Assembly: GCA_900544245.1 (NCBI GenBank)
Contig: UQUH01000014.1
Span: 1-33,654, forward strand
DNA length: 33,654 nucleotides
Source of the DNA: an uncultured Coriobacteriaceae bacterium
GTDB taxonomy: Bacteria; Actinomycetota; Coriobacteriia; Coriobacteriales; QAMH01
Direction of reading: 5' to 3'
In this document: one piece after another, positions 10,254-18,057 of the stretch
Layout: every line of letters begins with the position of its first letter
How positions within the stretch are numbered: the stretch's first letter is position 1
Translations under genes and position numbers: made by a program
The notes under the pieces: generated by a model
Databases searched by the model: none
What the model was told of the DNA's origin: nothing
The model's input: the letters and a program-made list of their open reading frames with translations, nothing else

Positions 10254-10296
10254 AAAGCGTCCGAGGAAGGTACATCGTGCACCGTTCGGACGCTTT
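10254..10296 (-). terminator. Strong hairpin terminator after the CdiA-C-type gene
   Basis: An 11-bp perfect stem, AAAGCGTCCGA pairing with TCGGACGCTTT, encloses a second 6-bp stem (GGTGCA with TGTACC, one G-U pair). On the minus strand the stem ends in TTT followed by CCTTCTAATT. It lies 24 nt after the stop of the nuclease gene at 10320 and before the R2 repeat and pyrR leader, so it would end transcription entering from coaBC or the nuclease and insulate the pyr genes. A further perfect palindrome GGTAC-T-GTACC sits at 10304-10314. Confidence 0.7.
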
Positions 10297-10319
10297 AACG
10301 AAGGGTACTGTACCATGAT

Positions 10320-10736
10320 TCACTTGACATGCACAACCTCGCCGCAACGGTTGATATACAGAAGATGCTTGAGTACTCTGGTTTGTCGCGCACGTAGACG
10401 GACTTCCCTCTCAATCGCCTTGTCCGGAAGCGATTTCATCCTACGAGAGTCAAACACGACGCAGTCGGATTGGTGCAACGCACGGCGAATGTTCTTCGAA
10501 ATCATGCCGATGTTGCAAGATTTAGGTGCTTTCATCTCCCAAGCCATACCATCAATGAGAGCATCCGGCGTTCTTTCGTGCTCAACATCACTCCTTTGAA
10601 TAAACTCGACAGTGTATCCCGCACGCGCAAGCGCCTCTGCTGTCTTGAGCTCATGGGGCCAGACATTGACATTGGCAGGGATGATCACCCTACCTGCTCC
10701 AAATTGTCCCTCAATGTCATTTCCTCGTTCGGCCAT
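10320..10736 (-). CDS. Orphan CdiA-C-type tRNase domain protein (PD-(D/E)XK-like)
   Basis: A 138-residue protein resembling the C-terminal tRNase toxin domain of contact-dependent inhibition protein CdiA, also known as a small stand-alone protein in Gram-positive bacteria. Visible features: PHE at residues 27-29, GYTVEFI, TPDALIDGMAWEMKAP with Asp58/Asp62 and the Glu67-x-Lys69 pair of a PD-(D/E)XK site, then DCVVFDSRRMKSLPDKAIEREV and a terminal strand KHLLYINRCGEVVHVK. All candidate catalytic residues are present. The ATG at 10736 has no Shine-Dalgarno sequence; the frame is open for 16 more codons upstream with no ATG, GTG or TTG. The region is visibly richer in A/T than its neighbours, suggesting transfer. 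No immunity gene is recognisable on either side. Family recognised from memory of its motifs; activity is not shown. Confidence 0.72.
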   Translation of the reverse strand: MAERGNDIEGQFGAGRVIIPANVNVWPHELKTAEALARAGYTVEFIQRSDVEHERTPDALIDGMAWEMKAPKSCNIGMISKNIRRALHQSDCVVFDSRRMKSLPDKAIEREVRLRARQTRVLKHLLYINRCGEVVHVK

Positions 10737-10926
10737 CGACTGATGATGGCGGACGGCTCTAACAATTTCGCCGAATGTCCTTGGTCAAATCGCCGAGTCT
10801 TTTCGGAGCGAAATCGGATGGCAAACTACATGACATCGAAGCCGGTTCGGAATAGACAGCAGGGAGCACAACGACGAAATCGCTCAGATGCAAGGCAGTT
10901 CGAGACAACTACTCAGGGCAACTGTC
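10737..10926. other. Unassigned AT-richer gap between coaBC and the CdiA-C-type gene
   Basis: This 190-nt gap has no gene I can name. On the minus strand, 10908-10759 is an open frame of 49 codons ending in TAG, with only one internal ATG and no ribosome site; it may be decayed coding sequence. A weak 7-bp stem with wobble pairs follows the coaBC stop around 10904-10926. Composition resembles the nuclease gene rather than coaBC, so the transferred segment may extend to here. Confidence 0.4.
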
Positions 10927-12121
10927 TCATTTCGCGAGTAGCCGATCAAAGAGCTTGCGGGCGATGAGACGCTTGGAGAGTACGGGCAGCTCCTCGACGT
11001 CATCGGCGCCCACGAACCAGACCCGGTTGTCGGCAGAGCCCATGCCGAGCTCGCCGGACACGTCATTTGCCACGACGAGGTCGGCGTTCTTGAAGAGAAG
11101 CTTCTTGCGTGCCGAAGCGAGCACATCACAAGTCTCGGCGGCATAGGTCACGACCAGCGTATCGCCCTTGTCTGCCGCGAGCGTCGCGGCAATGTCTGGG
11201 TTGGGCACGAAGGTGACGGTCATATCCCCACCGTCGTGCTTGATCTTCTGATCCGCGCGGCCTTGCGGCTTCCAGTCCGAGACGGCCGCGACGAACAGGG
11301 CGATGTCGGCATCGGCAAAGGGCTTCCGGCAGGCTTCGAGCATCTCGTCGGCCGTGCGCACGTGGATGACCTCGACACCTTCCGGATCGGGCAGCGACAC
11401 GGGACCGGACACGAGCGTGACGCAGGCGCCGCGGTCACGCGCCTCGGCAGCGATGGCGTATCCCGACTTCCCGCTGCTTCCGTTGCTGATGTAGCGCACG
11501 GGATCGAGAGGCTCAACTGACCGGGCGCCGGGGGGGGGGGGCCCCCTGCGTGGGGCCTGCCGTAACGAGCACGTGCATGCCCTCCATGTCACGCGAGCGC
11601 GCAAGCACGTCGAGCGTTGCCTGCACGATGGCTTCCGGCTCGGCCAGACGCCCCGATCCCACGTCCCCGCAGGCAAGGTAGCCACTATCGGGACAGACGA
11701 TCGTGTGACCGCGTGCCTCGAGAGCAGCGACGTTCGCACGCGTGACCTCGTCGTTCCACATGCCGGCGTTCATGGCCGGCGCGATGACGAGCGACACCTT
11801 GGTGGCAAGTGCCGTGGTGGTGAGCAAATCATCGGCAACACCTTGGGCAATCTTGGCGATGACGTTTGCCGTGGCGGGGGCGATGAGAAAGAGATCCGGC
11901 TCCTTGGCAAGCGAGATGTGGTGGATGGGATCTCCCGGCTCGTCGAAGAGCTCGACCGCGACCTCGTGTCCCGAAAGCGCGCGAAAAGTGGTGGGGCCAA
12001 CGAACTCGGTGGCATGCTCGGTCATGACGACCTTGACGTCCTGTCCCGCCTTCTGGAGCAACCGGAGTATTTCGCATGACTTGTAGGCGGCGATGCAGCC
12101 CGTGACGCCCAGCAAGATCAC
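10927..12121 (-). pseudogene. coaBC: Phosphopantothenoylcysteine decarboxylase / phosphopantothenate-cysteine ligase, frame broken in this sequence
   Basis: Bifunctional coenzyme A enzyme: the ligase domain couples cysteine to phosphopantothenate with CTP, and the decarboxylase domain uses FMN. The CoaC half reads VILLGVTGCIAAYKSCEIL, HHISLAKEPDLFLIAPATAN, APAMNAGMW and LACGDVGSGRLAEPE; the CoaB half reads PLDPVRYISNGSSGKSGYAI, VSDWKPQ and ANDVSGELGMG. The start is the GTG at 12121, overlapping the upstream stop as GTGA. After VTAGPT the frame is lost: 34 nt including 12 consecutive G replace the single codon expected before EPLDPVRY, a net +31. Both halves look intact and unselected decay is not visible elsewhere. 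Since CoA synthesis is essential and no other coaBC is seen, this may be an assembly artefact; otherwise it is a true disruption. Confidence 0.85.
11515..11548. other. Low-complexity insertion with a 12-G run inside coaBC
   Basis: Plus-strand positions 11530-11541 are 12 consecutive G, followed by five C at 11542-11546. The 34-nt segment stands where one codon is expected in the conserved CoaB entry motif, shifting the frame. No other homopolymer of this length was noticed in the window. Poly-G runs are a known artefact of two-colour sequencing and can also be phase-variable tracts. Confidence 0.8.
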
Positions 12122-12843
12122 GAGGCACCCCCCTCCCCTTGCGCCACGATCATCATGCGGTGGCAATTGGGGCATTCGGCAAGCTCGTCGCCCTTGCGCA
12201 ACTTGGCGAGCACACCGTCGAGGATGATTGACCGGCATGCCGTGCAATGGTCGCCCTCGAGCTCGGAAACGGCAATGCCGTTCTTCTCCGCACGCAGGGC
12301 CTCGTAGCGCTGCGCGATGGCCGGGTCGAGCTGGGCGATGAGTGTCGCGCGCTCCGCCTCGAGCTGCGCGATGCGTTCCTTGACGGCACCGCCCTTCTGC
12401 TTGAAGTGCTCGGTATGATGCATCTCGGCGTGATCTATCTTGGCAAGCGCCTCGGCGACCTGCTCGGCAAGCTTGTCGACCTTGATCTGCCGCTCGAGCA
12501 GCTCGTCTTGCTCGACCGCGATGCTCTTCTGGCGTTTGACCTGGCCCTCCATGTCACGGGTGATCGATGCGGTGGCACGGTAATCGGAATTGGAATCAAG
12601 CTTCTCCTGCAGCGCGTTGATCTTGGCGATGACGCGCTCCTCCTCTGCTTGGAGCTTGGCGATCTTGCCCTCGACCTCGTCCAGGAGCTCGACGACCTGA
12701 TCCTGCTTGCCCTTGATCTCCTTGCGCTTGGCACGGCAATCCATGATCGCCTTGACCTCGGGTAGCTCGTCAAGCTCGCGCTTGGAGCGCATGATCTGCG
12801 TATCGCAGCTTTGCAAGGCGAGGAGCACTTTGCTATCGGACAT
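12118..12843 (-). CDS. C4-type zinc-ribbon, coiled-coil protein
   Basis: About 241 residues: a long charged helical region (roughly residues 10-180) with heptad-like stretches such as QVVELLDEVEGKIAKLQAEE, then a C-terminal zinc ribbon, HCTACRSIILDGVL with a partner CPNCHRMM. This is the layout of the widespread COG1579/zf-RING_7 proteins, thought to bind nucleic acid but of unclear role. Two adjacent ATGs exist at 12846 and 12843; the AAGGAG 6 nt before the second favours 12843. It lies between a Nif3-like gene (13 nt upstream) and coaBC (GTGA overlap); co-occurrence of Nif3 and this family is common in bacteria. Confidence 0.85.
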   Translation of the reverse strand: MSDSKVLLALQSCDTQIMRSKRELDELPEVKAIMDCRAKRKEIKGKQDQVVELLDEVEGKIAKLQAEEERVIAKINALQEKLDSNSDYRATASITRDMEGQVKRQKSIAVEQDELLERQIKVDKLAEQVAEALAKIDHAEMHHTEHFKQKGGAVKERIAQLEAERATLIAQLDPAIAQRYEALRAEKNGIAVSELEGDHCTACRSIILDGVLAKLRKGDELAECPNCHRMMIVAQGEGGAS

Positions 12844-12856
12844 CATCTTCTCCTTC

Positions 12857-13690
12857 TCAGGCCGTCCACCAGTTGCGATGCATGCCGCGCAGGTCGAGGA
12901 TATCGTCGCGCGACACGTCGCATGCGAGCAAGGCGTCGATGAGCACGTCGACGATGGGGAGCTCCGAGCGGTCATGGCCAAGCTCGATGATCGAGAGGTA
13001 TGGCTGCGCGTCAACGCATAGATGATACCGCGTCTCGCCGACGATGACGCAGTCGATCCCGGCGGCAACGCAGCGCTCGTAGAGGTCCGGATCGCCCCAT
13101 GAGCCGTTGAGAAAGGCAATGCGGTCAACTGGGCGCTTCGAATCGCCCCATACGCGCGGATGGCAATCGAAATTGCGCGCGGCGAGTTCGGCGACGACGC
13201 CGAGCGTCGGCCTCTCGTCCCAATCGGGAACGAGCAATGCTCCGAAGCCCTTGTCCTGCAAGCCACGTTGCCCATCGAGCACGGCCTCGCAGTTTCCCAG
13301 GCACGAGCAGCCCATGATGTCCGCGAAACGCTCGCGCGTTGCTATCGCACGATCGGCGTTGGTGTGCATGGCAATCGTCGCCACGCCCCGTCCGATCGCC
13401 TCGTAGATCATGCGACCGGGGCCTGGCGCGCTTGGCTGCGTCTCGGGACCGAACTCGGCGGGACCTTCCTTGATGAAGGCGGGGTGATGCGTCACGAGCA
13501 CATCGCACCCCGCATCGGATGCCGCGATGACGTTTGCGACGCTCATGTCGAGGGCGACGGCGATCTTGCCTACGGCACGTTCGCGATCGCCCACGGCCAG
13601 ACCCGGCTGGTCCCAGCTTTCCGCATCCTCACGCGGAAAGGCCGCGAAGAGTCCGTTTTCAAGTTCGCCGATCGTCTGCGGAGCCGCCAT
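12857..13690 (-). CDS. Nif3-like dinuclear metal-centre protein
   Basis: Member of the Nif3/YbgI/YqfO family, hexameric proteins with a two-metal site and no settled cellular role, sometimes labelled GTP cyclohydrolase 1 type 2. The 277 residues include the metal-binding HH in VLVTHHPAFIKEGP, AMHTNADRAI, a linker region around 130-200, and the C-terminal ELGHDRSELP that supplies further ligands, plus IVGETRYHL. The ATG at 13690 has GGGGAG close upstream. It sits 14 nt after the PHP phosphatase stop and 13 nt before the zinc-ribbon gene, in one gene run. Confidence 0.88.
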   Translation of the reverse strand: MAAPQTIGELENGLFAAFPREDAESWDQPGLAVGDRERAVGKIAVALDMSVANVIAASDAGCDVLVTHHPAFIKEGPAEFGPETQPSAPGPGRMIYEAIGRGVATIAMHTNADRAIATRERFADIMGCSCLGNCEAVLDGQRGLQDKGFGALLVPDWDERPTLGVVAELAARNFDCHPRVWGDSKRPVDRIAFLNGSWGDPDLYERCVAAGIDCVIVGETRYHLCVDAQPYLSIIELGHDRSELPIVDVLIDALLACDVSRDDILDLRGMHRNWWTA

Positions 13691-13704
13691 TGTCTCTCCC
13701 CGTC

Positions 13705-14535
13705 CTAGTCTTCGATCGCGATATGGCGCCTGTCACCATCGGGCATCGGCACGGTGAGCTTCCCATACCCCGCCTGGCGCATGAGCCCGACGGCATCGTC
13801 GAAGTTCGCCGCGACGTCCTTTGGCGCATGCGCGTCGCTGCCAATCGTGCACTCGACGCCCGCGTCGCGAAAGGAGCGGAGCATCTCGAGCGCGGGATAC
13901 ATCTCGTGCGCGTCCTTGCGCAGGCCCGCAGTGTTCACCTCGACCATGCGGCCCGAGCGCGCAACCGCCTGCGCCATCTCGTAATTGTACTCCCTCGCAT
14001 CGAAACTCGGATGCCAGCCGTACTTCTTCGGCAGATCGGGGTGCGCAAAGCACATGATGGGACCGGGATGCGCCGCCATATCGAGCCAGGACTCGAAGTA
14101 CGCACGCCATAGACCATCGATACCGTAGTCATCCCATACGCTCAGGTCACGCGAGTCGTCTATGGGCCGGTTGTCGATGAAATGAACCGACCCGAGCACG
14201 TAGTCGAAGGGAGCACAGAGCCGTTCGAGCTCGGCGGTCCGACCCGGCAGCCAATCGGCCTCGATGCCGCAGAGCAGCTGCATGCCGCTGCCGGCATGCG
14301 CAAGCCGTTCGCGCTGCTCATGAAGCTCGTCGACATATCGTTTCATGGTCTGCGACGACATGGAGGTCTCGAACAGCGGATCCATGCCATCGGGAAGCAC
14401 TAGGTGCTCGGTCTGGGCGAAGGTCGACAGGCCCAGGTCCTCGGCCCGCCTCACCATGTCGGCAACGGAGCCCGATCCGTGACCGGAGTACGCCGAATGG
14501 GTGTGACAGTCTACGCGTTCGTATGCGTACGTCAT
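13705..14535 (-). CDS. PHP-domain phosphatase, histidinol-phosphatase (HisJ) type
   Basis: A 276-residue trinuclear-metal phosphoesterase of the PHP superfamily. Metal motifs appear in order: VDCHTHSAYSGHGSG, QTEHLVLPDG, CGIEADWLPG, VLGSVHFIDN, MCFAHPDLPKKYG, VEVNTAG and TIGSDAHAP. This order and the length fit HisJ-type histidinol-phosphatase, but no other histidine gene is here, so another sugar- or nucleotide-phosphate substrate is possible. The start at 14535 overlaps the upstream cysteine desulfurase stop as ATGA, with GAGGTG 5 nt upstream; the longer frame up to 14688 lies within that gene and has no family similarity. Confidence 0.85.
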   Translation of the reverse strand: MTYAYERVDCHTHSAYSGHGSGSVADMVRRAEDLGLSTFAQTEHLVLPDGMDPLFETSMSSQTMKRYVDELHEQRERLAHAGSGMQLLCGIEADWLPGRTAELERLCAPFDYVLGSVHFIDNRPIDDSRDLSVWDDYGIDGLWRAYFESWLDMAAHPGPIMCFAHPDLPKKYGWHPSFDAREYNYEMAQAVARSGRMVEVNTAGLRKDAHEMYPALEMLRSFRDAGVECTIGSDAHAPKDVAANFDDAVGLMRQAGYGKLTVPMPDGDRRHIAIED

Positions 14536-15698
14536 CTGAGCACCTCGGGAAGCGCCGCGGCAAAGCGGTCGATATCCTCGACGCTCGTGCCCTTGCCGAA
14601 GGACAGGCGAATGCCACCGAGCGCATCGTCGTGCGAAAGGCCGATGGCCATGAGCACGTGACTCGGATCGAGCGACGAGCTTGAGCATGCCGAACCAGAC
14701 GAAATCGCAAAGCCAGCGTTATCGCACCTCAGCACAAGCGTCTCGCCCTCGAGTCCTCTGACACGCAGGGAAAGGATATGCGGTACGACAGGCGCATCGG
14801 CATCGAGCGTAGCGGTGATGTCGTGAGCATATTCACCATTTCCAAGGGCATCGAGCAATCGCGATCTCAGCATGCTTACATGGTTCCAAACCTCTTCGCG
14901 CTCCGCGATGGCACTTTCGACAGCCTGGGCAAAAGCGCAGGCGCCTGGCACGTTGGAGGTACCACTACGCATGCCAGCCTCCTGACCGCCGCCGTAAATG
15001 AGGGGCGTGATGCGCGTGTCACGGCGAAGATAGAGAGCGCCGATGCCTTTGGGAGCGCCGATCTTATGTGCGGAAAACGCGCAAGCATCCACGTCGCTTG
15101 CCTCAAGGTCGAGAGCTACCTTGCCAAGTGCTTGGACGGCATCGCAGAAGAAGAGAGCACCGTGTTCATGCGCAACGTGCGCAAGCTGCGCGATGGGCTG
15201 GATTGTGCCGAGCTCGTTGTTGACGCCCTGGACGCAGACGAGGCAGCAGGCATCGCCCGCGGCCTCAATCGAGGAGAGCAGGTCCTCAAGCGTTTCGGGG
15301 TCGACGATGCCGTCTTTGCCCGGAGCAACGCGGTCAATCTTGTAACCGTACGCCTTAAGGGCATCGGCCGCGTTCAAAACGGCGTGGTGCTCGATTGCCG
15401 AGACGACCACATGCGTCTTGCTCGCGCCTGGTACGAAATGCGCCAGGCCTTTGACGGCCATGTTGTCGGCCTCGGTCCCCCCCGAGGTGAAGACGATCTC
15501 GGCAGGAGCATGCGCCCCCAGGGCCCGCGCGATGCGCGTACGGGCATCGCGCAGCTGGGACGCGGCCTCGCGTCCCTCGGCATACAGTGCGTTGGCGTTT
15601 GCCCAGCTGACATCATGCAATACGGGATACAGGCGCTCGTCGAAGGGAGCGGTCGCGGCGTAGTCAAGATAGACGCGACGGGCGCTAGCGGCAGGCAT
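14532..15698 (-). CDS. Cysteine desulfurase, NifS/IscS family
   Basis: PLP enzyme that removes sulfur from cysteine for Fe-S clusters or tRNA thiolation. Across 388 residues: VYLDYAATAPFDERLYPVL, IVFTSGGTEADNMAVKG, EHHAVLNA, PLP-binding FCDAVQALGKVAL and the Schiff-base Lys in FSAHKIGAPKGIGALYL, RSGTSNVPG, and the mobile loop nucleophile Cys in ISSGSACSSSSLDPSHVL. No scaffold gene or tRNA-thiolation partner is adjacent, so the sulfur acceptor is not evident. Its ATG at 15698 lies inside the end of rpe (14-nt overlap) with no clear ribosome site, suggesting coupled translation. Confidence 0.92.
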   Translation of the reverse strand: MPAASARRVYLDYAATAPFDERLYPVLHDVSWANANALYAEGREAASQLRDARTRIARALGAHAPAEIVFTSGGTEADNMAVKGLAHFVPGASKTHVVVSAIEHHAVLNAADALKAYGYKIDRVAPGKDGIVDPETLEDLLSSIEAAGDACCLVCVQGVNNELGTIQPIAQLAHVAHEHGALFFCDAVQALGKVALDLEASDVDACAFSAHKIGAPKGIGALYLRRDTRITPLIYGGGQEAGMRSGTSNVPGACAFAQAVESAIAEREEVWNHVSMLRSRLLDALGNGEYAHDITATLDADAPVVPHILSLRVRGLEGETLVLRCDNAGFAISSGSACSSSSLDPSHVLMAIGLSHDDALGGIRLSFGKGTSVEDIDRFAAALPEVLR

Positions 15699-16347
15699 CG
15701 CGGATGCCCCTCAATGCCACCGCCGGGTCATCGGCGCAGAAGATGGCGCTCCCCGCCACGAGGACGTCAGCTCCGACGGCACTCACGAGCGGAGCCGTGC
15801 CAACACCGATACCCCCATCGACCTCGATGAGCGGAGCGGCGCCTTCGGCCTTGCACATCTCGACAATTGCCGCGATCTTGGCAGGTGAGCTCTCGATGAA
15901 GGACTGGCCGCCAAAGCCGGGATGCACGCTCATCACGAGCACCATGTCGACGAGGTCGAGCAGTCCCGCAAGTTGCGTAGGATCGGTCTCGGGATTGAGA
16001 GATATGCCCGCCTTGGCGCCGGCGTCGCGAATCGAGCGCAACATCGAGACGGCATTGTCGCAGGTCTCGACATGAACAGTTACGGAATCAGCACCTGCCT
16101 CGATGTACCAGGGCACCTGCACCTCGGGATTGTCGATCATCAGATGCACGTCGAGCGGGACGTCCGTCACGCGCTTGAGCATCTTGACATGTGCGGGACC
16201 GATGGTGAGATTGGGAACGAAGTGGCCATCCATCACGTCGACGTGTATCCAATCGGCACCTGCCTCGGAAACCATGCGCACGTCGCGTTCGAGATTCGCG
16301 AAATCGGCGCTCAATATGGACGGGGCGATCTGGATGTCCGTGAACAT
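15685..16347 (-). CDS. rpe: Ribulose-phosphate 3-epimerase
   Basis: Interconverts ribulose 5-phosphate and xylulose 5-phosphate in the pentose phosphate pathway. The 220-residue TIM barrel starts IQIAPSILSADFANLERDV and contains WIHVDVMDGHFVPNLTIGP with metal-binding His and catalytic Asp, DVHLMIDNPE, VMSVHPGFGGQSFI and IEVDGGIGVGTAPLV with the second catalytic Asp. It is full length for the family. It lies 14 nt after gpsA and overlaps the cysteine desulfurase by 14 nt. Confidence 0.96.
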   Translation of the reverse strand: MFTDIQIAPSILSADFANLERDVRMVSEAGADWIHVDVMDGHFVPNLTIGPAHVKMLKRVTDVPLDVHLMIDNPEVQVPWYIEAGADSVTVHVETCDNAVSMLRSIRDAGAKAGISLNPETDPTQLAGLLDLVDMVLVMSVHPGFGGQSFIESSPAKIAAIVEMCKAEGAAPLIEVDGGIGVGTAPLVSAVGADVLVAGSAIFCADDPAVALRGIRDACR

Positions 16348-16361
16348 GGGTGCCTATCCCT

Positions 16362-17357
16362 TCATTCCTGTTCCGCCTTCACGGGGCGCTCGAAAAGCGT
16401 CTCGATTATCTCATGCGGGTCGCGTCCTTCCCAGAGCACCTGACGTACGGCCTCGGCTATGGGCATCTCGACATCGTGCAGACGCGCGAGCTCGGTCACG
16501 GTCTTGCAGGCGACGGCGCCCTCGGCGACCATCTGCATCTTCTCCTCGAAAGCCGCTAGCGTGCCTCCTTCGACGAGAAAGGAGCCGAGCGCGCGATTGC
16601 GGGAATGCTCCGAGGAACACGTCGCGATCAGGTCACCCACGCCGGCAAGGCCCAGGCAGGTGCGCGCATCGCCACCGAGCGCGACGACAAGACGCGTCAC
16701 CTCGGCAAGGCCACGTGTCATGAGAGACGCCGACGCGTTATCGCCCAGCTGCATGGCGACGCTCATGCCGTTGGCGATGGCGATAACGTTCTTCGAGGCG
16801 GCGCAAAGCTCCACGCCTGTCACGTCCGAGGTGGTGTACACGCGAAACATCGAGGTATTGAAGAGGTCCTGGAAGTAGAGGGAACACGCCTCGTCGGATG
16901 AGGCGACCACCGTGGCAGCCGGCAGGCCACGCGAGACTTCCTCGGCATGGTTGGGGCCGGAAAGGCAGGCGATGCGCGACGGATTGCCGAGCACGTCTTC
17001 GAGGAGCTCGACCATCGTGAAGCCCGTCTGTGCCTCGATGCCCTTCGTCAAGACGATGACGGGCAGATCGGAGGCGATGAAGGGCGCGCATGACGAGGCG
17101 ATGGAACGCAGGTACGACGAAGGGCAGACGAAGATGGCGGCATCGACGCCGCGAAGCGACTCCTCGAACGAAGCGCTCGCCGTCACGCCAGCAAGCTCGA
17201 CATCGGGCAGGTGACGCGGATTGCGATGGGCCGCATTGATAGCATCGGCCACATCGGCGCTACGCGTCCACATCCTCACCGCGACGTTCTTGCCGGCGAT
17301 GAGGTGAGCAATGGCCGTTCCCCACGTGCCCGAACCGATAACTGCGACGCTGCTCAT
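16362..17357 (-). CDS. gpsA: Glycerol-3-phosphate dehydrogenase [NAD(P)+]
   Basis: Reduces dihydroxyacetone phosphate to sn-glycerol 3-phosphate for phospholipid synthesis. The 331-residue protein starts with the Rossmann loop VAVIGSGTWGTAIAHLIA, followed by RNPRHLPDV, CLSGPNHAEEV, the catalytic Lys region ELCAASKNVIAIANG, and GLAGVGDLIATCSSEHSRNR. The ATG at 17357 overlaps the plsY stop as TGATG; a GTG one codon earlier is possible. Pairing with plsY directly upstream places glycerol 3-phosphate formation next to the enzyme that uses it. Confidence 0.96.
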   Translation of the reverse strand: MSSVAVIGSGTWGTAIAHLIAGKNVAVRMWTRSADVADAINAAHRNPRHLPDVELAGVTASASFEESLRGVDAAIFVCPSSYLRSIASSCAPFIASDLPVIVLTKGIEAQTGFTMVELLEDVLGNPSRIACLSGPNHAEEVSRGLPAATVVASSDEACSLYFQDLFNTSMFRVYTTSDVTGVELCAASKNVIAIANGMSVAMQLGDNASASLMTRGLAEVTRLVVALGGDARTCLGLAGVGDLIATCSSEHSRNRALGSFLVEGGTLAAFEEKMQMVAEGAVACKTVTELARLHDVEMPIAEAVRQVLWEGRDPHEIIETLFERPVKAEQE

Positions 17358-18055
17358 CACAGCTCTTCCTCGAGTTCTTCTTCCAGCTCCTCTTCGTTCA
17401 CGACGGTCTTCTCTCCGGTGGACTTGAAGGAGAACCTGGGCTCGGTTCCGTTCATCATGCGCTGGATGTTGCTGCGATGCGCAAAGACGACGGCAATGGC
17501 AATGATGATGCTGACGATGAGAAGTGGAACGTTACTTCCGTAGAAGAGAAACGACCAGACGGGAAGGCTGATGGCCGCGCAGATCGAGCCCGCCGAGATA
17601 CGCTTGCTAATTCCCGCGACAACGAGAAAGGTCGCGAGCAGACACAGCGCTACGAAGGGGTAGGCCACGAGTATGGAGCCAAAGCCCGTGGAAATGCCCT
17701 TGCCTCCCTTGAAGCCGAGCCATGGGCAGAAGACATGACCGACGATGGAGAAGAGGACGGCGAGCACGATGAGCAGGTCGAACTGCCAGGCCGCATCAAA
17801 GGGCATGAAGCCGGAGACGACGCGCGCGAAGACGACGGCGATCGCCCCCTTGCTCGCATCGGCCAAGAAGGTGATGACGAACGCCTTCCAGCCGTAGAGC
17901 CGGCTCATGTTCGTCGCGCCGATGGAGCGCGATCCGCCCGAACGCGGATCGGAGTGGTAGAGCGCCTTGGCGATGAGCACGCCGAAGGGGACACTCCCCA
18001 CCAGGAAGGACACGGCTGCGACAAGGACGAAATCGAGTAGGATGATAGCGGACAT
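17357..18055 (-). CDS. plsY: Acyl-phosphate:glycerol-3-phosphate acyltransferase
   Basis: Integral membrane enzyme that acylates position 1 of glycerol 3-phosphate using acyl phosphate. The 232-residue product has about five membrane helices and the three PlsY signatures: VGSVPFGVLIAKAL, SGGSRSIGATNMSRLYGWK and GHVFCPWLGFKGGKGISTGF. The end is unusual: after FSFKSTGEKTVVN come three copies of the tetrapeptide EEEL. The three 12-nt DNA units encoding them differ at synonymous positions, so the tail is not recent slippage. The ATG at 18055 has GAGGAAG upstream and follows the der stop by 2 nt. Confidence 0.94.
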   Translation of the reverse strand: MSAIILLDFVLVAAVSFLVGSVPFGVLIAKALYHSDPRSGGSRSIGATNMSRLYGWKAFVITFLADASKGAIAVVFARVVSGFMPFDAAWQFDLLIVLAVLFSIVGHVFCPWLGFKGGKGISTGFGSILVAYPFVALCLLATFLVVAGISKRISAGSICAAISLPVWSFLFYGSNVPLLIVSIIIAIAVVFAHRSNIQRMMNGTEPRFSFKSTGEKTVVNEEELEEELEEEL

Positions 18056-18057
18056 GG

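Noticed and set aside
11513..11739. Separate gene starting at 11739 for the CoaB half
   Set aside because: Upstream of about 11514 that frame is antisense-like or out-of-frame CoaC sequence; the CoaB domain is better seen as the second part of one broken gene.
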